Origin: Ignavibacteriales bacterium
GTDB lineage: Bacteria; Bacteroidota; Ignavibacteria; UBA10030
Length of the DNA stretch: 36,065 nt
Reading direction: 5' to 3'
NCBI GenBank assembly: GCA_016207415.1
Contig: JACQPT010000091.1
Location: 1 to 36,065 of the forward strand
Shown here: piece after piece, positions 1 to 8,271 of the stretch
Layout: each line of letters begins with the position of its first letter
Numbering within the stretch: the first letter of the stretch is position 1
The notes under the pieces: model-generated
Database searches by the model: none
Told to the model about the DNA's origin: nothing
Seen by the model: only the letters and a program-made list of their open reading frames with translations
Made by a program: the position numbers and the translations under genes

Positions 1-45
1 AAAAAGCAAAAGCCCCAACCTTCGTTGTGAAGATTGGGGCTCGTC
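1..45 (-). terminator. Rho-independent terminator downstream of the cobalamin riboswitch
   Basis: Inverted repeat agccccaacctt (11-22) / aagattggggct (30-41), 12 bp with one G-U wobble in minus-strand RNA, loop 23-29. It is followed on the minus strand by GGGGCTTTTGCTTTTT. Confidence 0.85.
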
Positions 46-92
46 AAAGAAAAGATTCGTCGAGCGCCTTCCCGCGAAGTTCTCAGAAAAGT

Positions 93-262
93 AGTTTTGG
101 CAGGTCTCCTGGCTCGCGAGTGAGGTATACAGCAACCTCCGTTCTTCCCATCACGTTCCGATAGTGAACGCAGGTTTCTTTTTCTCGCCTACAGTTGCGG
201 GGCAGCTTCCGCTTTTTGACGGAATTCCCTTTTCATCCCGTTAATCCCGGGAACCAAGACAA
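93..262 (-). ncRNA. Cobalamin (adenosylcobalamin-type) riboswitch
   Basis: The minus strand reads ...GATTAACGGGATGAAAAGGGAATTCCGTCAAAAAGCGGAAGCTGCCCCGCAACTGTA...GTGATGGGAAG...GAGCCAGGAGACCTGCC. This contains the AAGGGAA, GCTGCCCCGCAACTGTA and B12-box (GCCAGGAGACCTGCC, 99-113) signatures of the family. Confidence 0.95.
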
Positions 263-295
263 TTTTTGAAAGAACGTTTACAACTTCTTTACACG

Positions 296-324
296 AGTGT
301 ACTAAAAACTCCAATAAGAGTCAA
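296..324 (-). promoter_or_regulatory. Putative sigma70-type promoter for the riboswitch transcript
   Basis: Minus strand TTGACT (319-324), 17-nt spacer, TACACT (296-301), about 35 nt upstream of the riboswitch core. Confidence 0.55.
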
Positions 325-378
325 CGGTTGATAATGAATATCGTTTAACATTCATTCCAGACAAGCCTGAGCGTATTC

Positions 379-1332
379 CTATCGAATCGTTTTCAGAAAC
401 TTCTTGATAATAATATAAAATTTCTCTTTTTGTTCCACCCATGGAAAGTGTCCGCTGTTTTTGACAAACTCTTGACGTGCCTGCTTAAGAATATTCTGAA
501 TTTGCATCGCCGTTCGTTTGTCAACCGGGTCGACCTCACCCTGAATCAATAAAACGGGCTTGTGAAACTTGCGAAGAGACTCGATTAACGCGAAGGGTGT
601 AGTCAGAAAACTCGTCCACATGGCCTGGGCTATTACTGGCGAATAAGTTTCTCTGTTAAACCATCGCCTTATCTCGGGAAGATGATTTCTATCCCACACC
701 TGTGCTCCGAGCTTGATTCTGAATTCTTCTGTTTTGGCGATCTCTTTGTCTATTGAGAGAAGTGATTCGGCCTCTCGAAGCTTCAATGAATCATCGTTTG
801 TCAGACGTGCGAGAATATTTGGACTGTAATAATCGAGATAACTAGGATCGAACCCGCCAGATCCAACGAGAACAAGAGCTTGCGTTTCGGCAGGAAATCG
901 TGAAGCATACCCCATGGAAATGGTTCCACCAAATGAGTGACCGAAAACAATCCATTTTCGAATTCTCAGCGCCAAACGCAAAGCCTCAAGGTCGTTCAGT
1001 ACCCTGTTTAGATTAATGGTGGAAGAGTCTACGGCCTCAACGACTGACTTACCTGTGCCTCTCAGATCAACGAGGATGATTCGATGTGTTTTTCTCAACT
1101 CCTGTGCGATCGGAAGTAGGTATTCATTCGAGGCTCCTGCGATGCCTCCCACCAAGAGAATTGGTGTGCCCTTGCCAAATGTGCGATAGTACAAGGTGGC
1201 GCCATCCACGGTGATGCTTTCAAACTCTGAATGCAGAAATGTCGAACCGCAAACCATTAAAAGCATTAAAACCATGCCGAATCTTAATGTTCGCTCTAGA
1301 ATGCGGGTGAGAACCATTTCTTTCAGGAGCAT
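379..1332 (-). CDS. Alpha/beta hydrolase (proline iminopeptidase-like fold), N-terminal membrane/signal segment
   Basis: ORF 379..1419. Nucleophile elbow GHSFGG, LVDLRGTGKS, late GEVDPVD and GHFPWVE (Asp and His of the triad). The longest ORF overlaps the end of ggt by 68 nt, so an internal Met (about 1332, MLLKEMVLTRIL) is the more likely start. Confidence 0.8.
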   Translation of the reverse strand: MLLKEMVLTRILERTLRFGMVLMLLMVCGSTFLHSEFESITVDGATLYYRTFGKGTPILLVGGIAGASNEYLLPIAQELRKTHRIILVDLRGTGKSVVEAVDSSTINLNRVLNDLEALRLALRIRKWIVFGHSFGGTISMGYASRFPAETQALVLVGSGGFDPSYLDYYSPNILARLTNDDSLKLREAESLLSIDKEIAKTEEFRIKLGAQVWDRNHLPEIRRWFNRETYSPVIAQAMWTSFLTTPFALIESLRKFHKPVLLIQGEVDPVDKRTAMQIQNILKQARQEFVKNSGHFPWVEQKEKFYIIIKKFLKTIR

Positions 1333-1351
1333 TTGTATCTTCAGCTGATCG

Positions 1352-3055
1352 CTAATATCCGATCGCGGCGCCATCCGATTGTCGAGGGTCGGAGGCACCG
1401 AAGAAGGTTTTGTCTTCAATCATTATCCCCATCACGCTCCCCTGACTTCGAGTGAAGTCTATTCTGTGCCCTATTCCTTCGAGCAGCCGGTATGTGTCGG
1501 CAGTAGTGGCGAATTTCTCAATTCTCAAAACGTCCGGCAACCATTGATGATGGACGCGACCCGCGGTGATGGCCTCTGAGATATTCATGCTGAAATCGAT
1601 CAGGTTCAGCGTCACCTGAAGAACTGTGTTGATAATCGTCCGCCCTCCCGGAGATCCGATCAGCGCCCAGGGCTTTCCATCCTTCACGATGATTGTGGGC
1701 GTCATGCTCGACAGCATCCGTTTGCCCGGAGAAACAAGATTGGGTTTCGTTCCAATCATTCCTGTCGTATCCGTTCGGCCGGGCGCGGGATTAAAGTCCC
1801 CCATTTCATTGTTCAGAAGGAAGCCGAGTCCTTCCGCCACGATCTTCGAGCCATATCCATCCTCCAGGGTGTACGTGACGACGACAGCGTTGCCCTCTGC
1901 GTCAACGACCGAGTAATGAGTCGTCTGTGAGCTCTCATATGCTTCGTTGAATTTCTCGGGATTGCTTTTTGACGAGTGCGTCAAACTGATGTTTCGACGC
2001 AGTTCCTCCGCATACTCCTTGGAAATCAGCTTGTCGATAGGCATCTCGGGAATGAAATCGGGGTCCCCCACGTGAAGGGCTCTGTCGGCGTACGCTCTCC
2101 GCATGGATTCAGTCAGAACATGCAGATATTGCGCGGAGTTGTGGCCATACGATTTGAGGTCAAAGCCTTCCAGAATATTGAGCATCTCAATGAGCGCCGT
2201 CCCCCCGGAACTCGGCGGACACATGGAAATAACTTCAAAACCGCGATAGCTCCCACGGAGTGGGCTGCGTTCCTTCGCCTCATATGAAGCCAGGTCTGCC
2301 TCAGTGATCAGTCCGCCATTTTTCCTCATGTCGGCGGCGAGGAGGCGAGCAGTCTGGCCTTTGTAAAACCCATCGCGACCGGAATCTTGAATTCGCTTCA
2401 ACGACTTTGCCAGATCGGGTTGCTTCCAGACGTCTCCAGCTTCGTACGCTGTTCCATCCTTCCGGTAGAAAGCTTTCAACGATGCCGGATAGGGTTTCAG
2501 CTCGCCTCTCAGCTGTTTGAATTCTTCCGCCAGAGCCCAGTTAAGAGAGAAGCCATTCTCAGCGAGTCGCACCGCGGGCGCGGCGAGTTCTTTCCAGGAT
2601 TTCCGGCCGAAACGCCTAAGGGCGAGGTCAAAACCTGCGACGGTCCCGGGAACGCCGACAGCAAGGTAACCCTCATGATTGAGATTCCTGATGTATTTCC
2701 CCTGAGAATCAACGTACATTTTCTCGTGTGCCATGGCCGGCGCTTTTTCCCGAAAATCAAATGCCGTCGCCTGGCCGTCCTTGGTCACGACAATCATGAA
2801 ACCGCCGCCTCCAATGTTCCCGGCAGCAGGGTGCACGACTGCAAGTGCCATTCCGGTGGCCACTGCGGCGTCAACCGCATTCCCGCCCTTCTTGAGAATG
2901 TCGACTCCGACCTGCGAAGCAAGGTAATGCGCCGACACTACCATTCCTTTCTGCGCTCGAACGGGCTTTTTTGCTGCTCCCGCCTGGGCTTCACGGACAA
3001 AGAAGAAAAGGAAAACGAAAAGCAGGCCTTTGGCCGAAGAAAATGAACGACTCAT
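1352..3055 (-). CDS. ggt: Gamma-glutamyltransferase (periplasmic)
   Basis: 567 aa with signal peptide. Contains KGMVVSAHYLASQVGVDILKKGGNAVDAAVAT, the autoprocessing region SSQTTHYSVVDAEGNAVVVTYTLEDGYGSKIV and LSSMTPTI. Confidence 0.93.
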   Translation of the reverse strand: MSRSFSSAKGLLFVFLFFFVREAQAGAAKKPVRAQKGMVVSAHYLASQVGVDILKKGGNAVDAAVATGMALAVVHPAAGNIGGGGFMIVVTKDGQATAFDFREKAPAMAHEKMYVDSQGKYIRNLNHEGYLAVGVPGTVAGFDLALRRFGRKSWKELAAPAVRLAENGFSLNWALAEEFKQLRGELKPYPASLKAFYRKDGTAYEAGDVWKQPDLAKSLKRIQDSGRDGFYKGQTARLLAADMRKNGGLITEADLASYEAKERSPLRGSYRGFEVISMCPPSSGGTALIEMLNILEGFDLKSYGHNSAQYLHVLTESMRRAYADRALHVGDPDFIPEMPIDKLISKEYAEELRRNISLTHSSKSNPEKFNEAYESSQTTHYSVVDAEGNAVVVTYTLEDGYGSKIVAEGLGFLLNNEMGDFNPAPGRTDTTGMIGTKPNLVSPGKRMLSSMTPTIIVKDGKPWALIGSPGGRTIINTVLQVTLNLIDFSMNISEAITAGRVHHQWLPDVLRIEKFATTADTYRLLEGIGHRIDFTRSQGSVMGIMIEDKTFFGASDPRQSDGAAIGY

Positions 3056-3121
3056 AGGGAATGTGCAGAGAGAGGCAACATCAAATCTTCAATCCGCGAT
3101 CGACAATAGACAATCTTCAAT

Positions 3122-3538
3122 CTAAAACGGAAGGTCGTCAGATTTTTCCGTCGAGGTCTCCTGAATATGACTCGAGGCGGGTTCACTTGGAGGGGCGCCG
3201 CCTTTGCTGTCCAACATCACCATCTCGTCGATGACGATTTCCGTCACGTACCGTTTGACGCCATTCTTGTCATCGTAGTTTCGGTATTGGAGCCGGCCTT
3301 CGACGTAAACCTTGCTCCCTTTCTTGAGGAATTCACCGCAGATTTCGGCCAGTTTCCTCCAGGCGACAATGTTATGCCATTGCGTGCGCTCCTGGATGTT
3401 GCCGTCGGGATCTTTCCAGCTTTCGTTTGTGGCGAGGCTAAAGGAGGCAACAGCCACACCGCTGCTGGTGTAGCGAAGTTCGGGATCTTTTCCCAGATTG
3501 CCTATCAAAGTAGCTCTGTTCACCGACCGAGATGCCAT
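3122..3538 (-). CDS. ssb: Single-stranded DNA-binding protein
   Basis: 138 aa. [39 protein letters not shown]... OB fold with the C-terminal acidic tip DDLPF. Confidence 0.96.
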   Translation of the reverse strand: MASRSVNRATLIGNLGKDPELRYTSSGVAVASFSLATNESWKDPDGNIQERTQWHNIVAWRKLAEICGEFLKKGSKVYVEGRLQYRNYDDKNGVKRYVTEIVIDEMVMLDSKGGAPPSEPASSHIQETSTEKSDDLPF

Positions 3539-3583
3539 GACTCCTCCTCAGGATGGAATAAACACGAAGAATTTGATTTGAAA

Positions 3584-3612
3584 AAAATAGGACAATTACG
3601 GTTGAATGTCAA
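3584..3612 (-). promoter_or_regulatory. Putative sigma70-type promoter upstream of ssb
   Basis: Minus strand TTGACA (3607-3612), 17-nt spacer, TATTTT (3584-3589), about 46 nt upstream of the ssb start. Confidence 0.6.
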
Positions 3613-3619
3613 GAAACGA

Positions 3620-4495
3620 CTACATCACATGAATCACGAAAACGAATATCCGCTTGGGAACCAGGACGTACAAGAGGTTGCGAATGACGACGACATCCTG
3701 AAGCTCAGAGAGCTGTTCATCCGCAAGAATGAATCGGAGTGGCGTTCTGAGCGCCAACATCCCGGACCTCGAGAACCAGAAAAGAGTATCTCTGGCGACG
3801 GCGAGAAGACCATTCTCTACCGCTGCACAACTTCGCAATGAACTGAGCGCGCCATTGCCGACCGTCCTCACAAAATTACCAAAATAATCGAACTCGACAA
3901 TCCGATCCGGCTCAGCAACATAAATCCTGTCGTCGTTCGAGAGAACAATCTTGCCGGGTTGAACGAGCCTCCCCTTGGCGGCGTCAAAACTGCCAAAGGT
4001 CTGAAGATATCTGGAGTCGGCAGAAAATCGAACGATCCGGAGGTTCTCCCCATCCACGATGAAGAGGTCGCCCGACTTTGAAACCGCGACTGACATTGGG
4101 TAACCGAAGCGCGCCCCGGCGGCCGATGTATCACGGGTTGAGAGCGAGCTGACATAGTTGAGGTTCTTGTCGAAACGTTGGATGCGATGGTTGCCGTGGT
4201 CTGAGATAAACACATTGATCCCGTCTGTGGCGACGCCGCTCGGCCTGTCGAAGCTGGTCGTGGCCCACCCGTATCCGCCGATGACCGAGGACTCCCGACC
4301 GCGATTCTTGAGAACATGGACGACATTCTCGGCTTCATCGATGCAGTAGACCCATCCTTGTGGAGAAACGGCAAGCCTTGTGGCATGCTGAAACGAGCCG
4401 GCAGAGTATTCGTACTGTAAAACGGTGTCAGGAGGTGTTATCCGGGAAGCCGGGAGAGAAAAGAAGTACCACGTTATTGCAAGAATCGTTGCCAT
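3620..4495 (-). CDS. NHL-repeat beta-propeller protein
   Basis: 291 aa. Repeats such as RPSGVATDGINVFISDHGNHRIQRFD, YPMSVAVSKSGDLFIVDGENLRIVRFS and QPGKIVLSNDDRIYVAEPDRIVEFD. Overlaps the upstream gene by 22 nt. Confidence 0.85.
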   Translation of the reverse strand: MATILAITWYFFSLPASRITPPDTVLQYEYSAGSFQHATRLAVSPQGWVYCIDEAENVVHVLKNRGRESSVIGGYGWATTSFDRPSGVATDGINVFISDHGNHRIQRFDKNLNYVSSLSTRDTSAAGARFGYPMSVAVSKSGDLFIVDGENLRIVRFSADSRYLQTFGSFDAAKGRLVQPGKIVLSNDDRIYVAEPDRIVEFDYFGNFVRTVGNGALSSLRSCAAVENGLLAVARDTLFWFSRSGMLALRTPLRFILADEQLSELQDVVVIRNLLYVLVPKRIFVFVIHVM

Positions 4496-5835
4496 GTATC
4501 ATCGCGAAGTTCGCCGCGCTTGGTGGAATGGACGAGAACGTACTCACCGAAACCCGACCTGTCGACAAAGACAAATTCCACGCCGTTTTCAACTCCGTAG
4601 TAATGCCACACCTCATACGGCTTGCTCTCACCACTGGGATGACGCTCTACCTCGTCCGATTCGCCATATAGAATGAACACCCGTCCCCGGTCCGTTCTCC
4701 AACCGTCCTTTCCCATGACACGGTAACGCTGATTTGCCAGAGTCACGCGCGACAGGTATTCTGACCGCCTCATCGGATCCCGGCCAAGACGACCTGATTC
4801 GATTTCAACCCAGAATCTGCCGAGAAATTCTCTTCGCCCTTCAGCCGAGGTGACCTGTGAAAAAGTCTTCATCTCCTGATCCGTGGCGATGTATTGAGCT
4901 CTTCGAAATTCGTCCGCGAGCTCTTCCGCAGTCAATCCGTCAAGCTCGGTTGCCTTCAGCGACCCCGAGGAAATCTGCGCTGCCTGTAAGTGTGGATTAT
5001 ACACATAGAATGTCTTCGTTGCTTTTCCAATCTCCTCACCTCCAGCATTCGTCAAAAGAAGGTGATACCGATAGCGTCCAGACGGAATGGACGTGGTATT
5101 CACGGTGTTCACTTCAACGGCGTTGCTGACGGTGTAAAGCCTCGACTTTGAGGACTCGCGAATCGTCTTGTCCCGACCGTCAGTAATGGTCGATTTCAGA
5201 GTATACGGCGAGTTCTTACTTACGTTGTACACCTCAGCATAGACGAACATAACAGGGCTTCCCGTAACGCCAAAGACCAGAGTAGGGTTGGGAACGACAA
5301 TCATGGAGTTCTTGAAGAAAGGGTCGACTTTGTCGTCCGATTCCTTGATATTGGAACACAGCTCAAGGTCGCTGATGGCCGTAGCCCTGAACGGCGTCAC
5401 GGAAACGGGCAACCGTATGCTATCACGTCTCTCGGGACTAAGAGAGTCCACGGCAAGAACTGAGAGCATGTATTCACCGAACGCAAGAGAATACCCGGCC
5501 TGAGAAATGAACGTGTAATTGAAGGACTCGTCCAGAGTATCTTTGACGGAGATCGGCAAGGCGAAGGACCTGTTTAACAGTGCTTCACCGCCTTCCTTCT
5601 TCGTTAGGTTCACATGGAGCGTGATGGTACCTGAATATCTGTTATCCCGCAATTCGTAGGAGACAAGCCTTGGATAGAAGCCGTAGTAGATCTCGAGATA
5701 CCCTGCCTGGTCAGTGTGCCGGAAGGATGCATAGTCGAGGTTGAGAACCAGCGATGCCTTTGGAACAATGCGTTGGGCAACCGACGCCAGGGGAAGAAGA
5801 ACAAAGAGAAATGCGCAAGAGATGAGCCTGGTCAT
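4474..5835 (-). CDS. GWxTD domain-containing protein, exported
   Basis: 453 aa with signal peptide. C-terminal ...VTLANQRYRVMGKDGWRTDRGRVFILYGESDEVERHPSGESKPYEVWHYYGVENGVEFVFVDRSGFGEYVLVHST contains the GWxTD motif. ATGA overlap with the upstream gene. Confidence 0.88.
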   Translation of the reverse strand: MTRLISCAFLFVLLPLASVAQRIVPKASLVLNLDYASFRHTDQAGYLEIYYGFYPRLVSYELRDNRYSGTITLHVNLTKKEGGEALLNRSFALPISVKDTLDESFNYTFISQAGYSLAFGEYMLSVLAVDSLSPERRDSIRLPVSVTPFRATAISDLELCSNIKESDDKVDPFFKNSMIVVPNPTLVFGVTGSPVMFVYAEVYNVSKNSPYTLKSTITDGRDKTIRESSKSRLYTVSNAVEVNTVNTTSIPSGRYRYHLLLTNAGGEEIGKATKTFYVYNPHLQAAQISSGSLKATELDGLTAEELADEFRRAQYIATDQEMKTFSQVTSAEGRREFLGRFWVEIESGRLGRDPMRRSEYLSRVTLANQRYRVMGKDGWRTDRGRVFILYGESDEVERHPSGESKPYEVWHYYGVENGVEFVFVDRSGFGEYVLVHSTKRGELRDDTWQRFLQ

Positions 5836-8192
5836 TGTGTTCTCACTTGAGGATGGTCATAAGAAACAAGATTCACAAGAAACCGGAATGCGCCCGGATG
5901 GACGTTGAGCCACTGGTGGTCGAGGTTCAGGTCGACATAGGTTCTTCGTCCAGCCTTTGCTTTTTCTGTCACCACCAGAGGAAACTCTTGCCTGCCGACC
6001 TTCGCAGAAAGAAGCACCCGGGCCGAATTATTGTTTAGGATTCTTACCTTATTCACCCCTCTGCTGAAAATCCACCCGCTCCAATCCTCGTGGGTCAAGC
6101 GATGCGGTGTTGTCAGTAAATCGCTCAGACTGTCCCCTGCCAATTCACTCTCTGCGTCAAGGCCGAACGTCGGTTCGAGATGAATTCCTTTCATGAGCGG
6201 ATTGCGGTTCCAGCTCGCCGCATTCTGGGCAAGCACGACGAGATGCCCCCCCGCTTCAACGAATTCGTCCAGATGTCTTTTTTGCGATGTGAGGCCCCTG
6301 AGCCTGGCGAATGCTCCCCGGTCAACAACGACGCACTGAAACGACGCAAGCGACGGCATGGACTCAAGCTCCAGAATCGCCGGATGCATGTTCAGTCGTT
6401 GGAGCGTTTGAAGAAGCGGAGTGCTTTTACCGGCCGTGATAACGCCAAGAGAGACGATGGCGGGTGCCTCCACTTCAAACTTCCTTGCAACAAAATGAGC
6501 GACATCATTATCCGCGATCTTTACAGAAAGAAGGTAAGTGCTATCCCTCGCGTCGCTCTTCCAGCTGAGGGTAAGGGTGTCAGACCACACTGCGCCTTTT
6601 GCATTCAGCCGGAACTCTTTCTTCTCCGAGGTTACAAGCTGATCCATGACACAAATTGAATCTCTCACGCCATCCCGCGAATGGTTCGTTAACCGCACCG
6701 GAAGCTGCTCACCATCTCTGGCAAACACAACAGGCGCTTGCACCTCGACCGTGAACTTCTGTGAGAGAAAAATATCAAGACTTTGCCGATAGACAAAATT
6801 GTACAACGGGTTTCTCGACCTGTGGATAATAAGAAAATACATCTGACGGGCAAATTTCTCGTTTCGCAATCCATCGATCGACCACGGCACGTCGAACGTC
6901 CCTGCCGGCGGCGATAACAACCCGTATGGCTCATTGAGTCTCAGCGCCAGTCGAGGCTGTATATTTTCGTCGACGATCCATCCCTGCTGCGTAATGGGAA
7001 AATAGATCTCCTTCGTCCCCTCCTCCTGGATCCCCGTCACCGAGTCGATTTTGAGGAACGTCAACTGACGCGGCGCGAGCACTGCCTCGGAAAGGGAAAA
7101 CGAGACAGAGACGCCCAGAAGGACATTGCGAAGATTCTCAAGGCCTGTTTTCCATCGAGCCAATGATTTGATTTCAAACACGCCGCGTTCGGTCGCTTTG
7201 GGAATCTCCCGGTCAACGGACTCCATGACCAGAGCGATTGACTTCAGGTAACGGTCACGATTGACCGCATTTAAACGGGTGAGATTTTCACGCGAAAAGT
7301 CCGTCGTCAGCTTCTGGATTTCATTCTCCAGAGATCTGTACGCTGATGAAACGCGCGGAGGCAACCCTTCGTCCATCTTCTTAAGCTTAGCGCCTCGAGC
7401 AGAAGAAAGGAGTGTATAGGTGCGCTTCCCGGTTTTGCCAAGAACTTCACCCATAGTGGCCAGAGAATAATTCTTCAATGCTTCCTCACCCAGGGCTGCG
7501 TAGGTTTTCTTTAAGATTGAATGTCGTGAGCCTGTTTCCAGCGTCATTCCTTTTCCAGAGCCTTCGTCGAAGAAAACGCGATTTATCGTCCAATGCGCTT
7601 CACCGGCGCCGCCGGCCGGAGTTGATCCCTGAAGGGCTTTTTGAAGTGCCTGTCGAAGCACTTGAATCTGGGGGTTCTTCTCCCCGTGCAACAGGTCGCC
7701 GGTGAACAGAACGACATCCGGGCGAAATCGTGAAAAAAGCTCGCGTATCCTCGTGGCGAGAGTATCCCTGGGCCAAATGCTTCTGACGTGTTGCGAGTCG
7801 GAGGCGGCTACGATATCAGGTAAATTCATGAAGAGGTGATCGCAGTCCAAAGCCCGCGTGAAGCGGTATGCTTCGCCTCGCCTCCTTGCAGCTATCTCAT
7901 GCGGATACAGAGAAGAATCGTCGGGCTGGCCTCCTTCGCCGTTGGAAACATAAACGCTCAAGACTCTTGCACCTTTTCCAAGTCGAAAGTAGGCAAGTGC
8001 AGCGGCGTCTTCGTATCCGGGCTTAAGAGATATCATCATGACCTCAAAATTCCCGCAAAGTTCCAGGATCCGCTGGAAGAGATCAGTCTGGGTGCTCCTC
8101 CGGACATCCTGAATAATTGATTGGGCCTTGAGACTTGGGAGAAAAAGACTGAGAAGAATTGCTAGAAGAAACCTCATTGATCGAACACTCAT
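5832..8192 (-). CDS. PIG-L/LmbE-like multidomain protein with degenerate metal-binding motifs; C-terminal GATase-like/Ig-like region
   Basis: ORF 5832..8219. The N-terminal domain (VMMISLKPGYEDAAALAYFRLGKGARVLSVYVSNGEGGQPDDSS...RRRGEAYRFTRALD...IWPRDTLATRIRELFSRFRPDVVLF) aligns by eye with the ~800-aa PIG-L deacetylase family common in Bacteroidota. The start is likely Met at 8192 or 8177, because the longest ORF begins inside the terminator at 8217-8247. Confidence 0.7.
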   Translation of the reverse strand: MSVRSMRFLLAILLSLFLPSLKAQSIIQDVRRSTQTDLFQRILELCGNFEVMMISLKPGYEDAAALAYFRLGKGARVLSVYVSNGEGGQPDDSSLYPHEIAARRRGEAYRFTRALDCDHLFMNLPDIVAASDSQHVRSIWPRDTLATRIRELFSRFRPDVVLFTGDLLHGEKNPQIQVLRQALQKALQGSTPAGGAGEAHWTINRVFFDEGSGKGMTLETGSRHSILKKTYAALGEEALKNYSLATMGEVLGKTGKRTYTLLSSARGAKLKKMDEGLPPRVSSAYRSLENEIQKLTTDFSRENLTRLNAVNRDRYLKSIALVMESVDREIPKATERGVFEIKSLARWKTGLENLRNVLLGVSVSFSLSEAVLAPRQLTFLKIDSVTGIQEEGTKEIYFPITQQGWIVDENIQPRLALRLNEPYGLLSPPAGTFDVPWSIDGLRNEKFARQMYFLIIHRSRNPLYNFVYRQSLDIFLSQKFTVEVQAPVVFARDGEQLPVRLTNHSRDGVRDSICVMDQLVTSEKKEFRLNAKGAVWSDTLTLSWKSDARDSTYLLSVKIADNDVAHFVARKFEVEAPAIVSLGVITAGKSTPLLQTLQRLNMHPAILELESMPSLASFQCVVVDRGAFARLRGLTSQKRHLDEFVEAGGHLVVLAQNAASWNRNPLMKGIHLEPTFGLDAESELAGDSLSDLLTTPHRLTHEDWSGWIFSRGVNKVRILNNNSARVLLSAKVGRQEFPLVVTEKAKAGRRTYVDLNLDHQWLNVHPGAFRFLVNLVSYDHPQVRTQ

Positions 8193-8212
8193 GAGTGATG
8201 GTCCAGGAGAAG

Positions 8213-8247
8213 AAAACAAAAGGCTGTCTTTTGCAGACAGCCTTTTG
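8213..8247 (-). terminator. Rho-independent terminator of the PorV-like gene
   Basis: Perfect 12-bp inverted repeat caaaaggctgtc (8217-8228) / gacagccttttg (8236-8247), loop 8229-8235, T-rich 3' flank (TTTTGTTTTCTT) on the minus strand. Confidence 0.85.
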
Positions 8248-8271
8248 TTCTAATGCAGAGAGTAGTGCGGC

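Noticed and set aside
2387-3046. 219-aa plus-strand ORF opposite ggt
   Set aside because: Shadow ORF of ggt.
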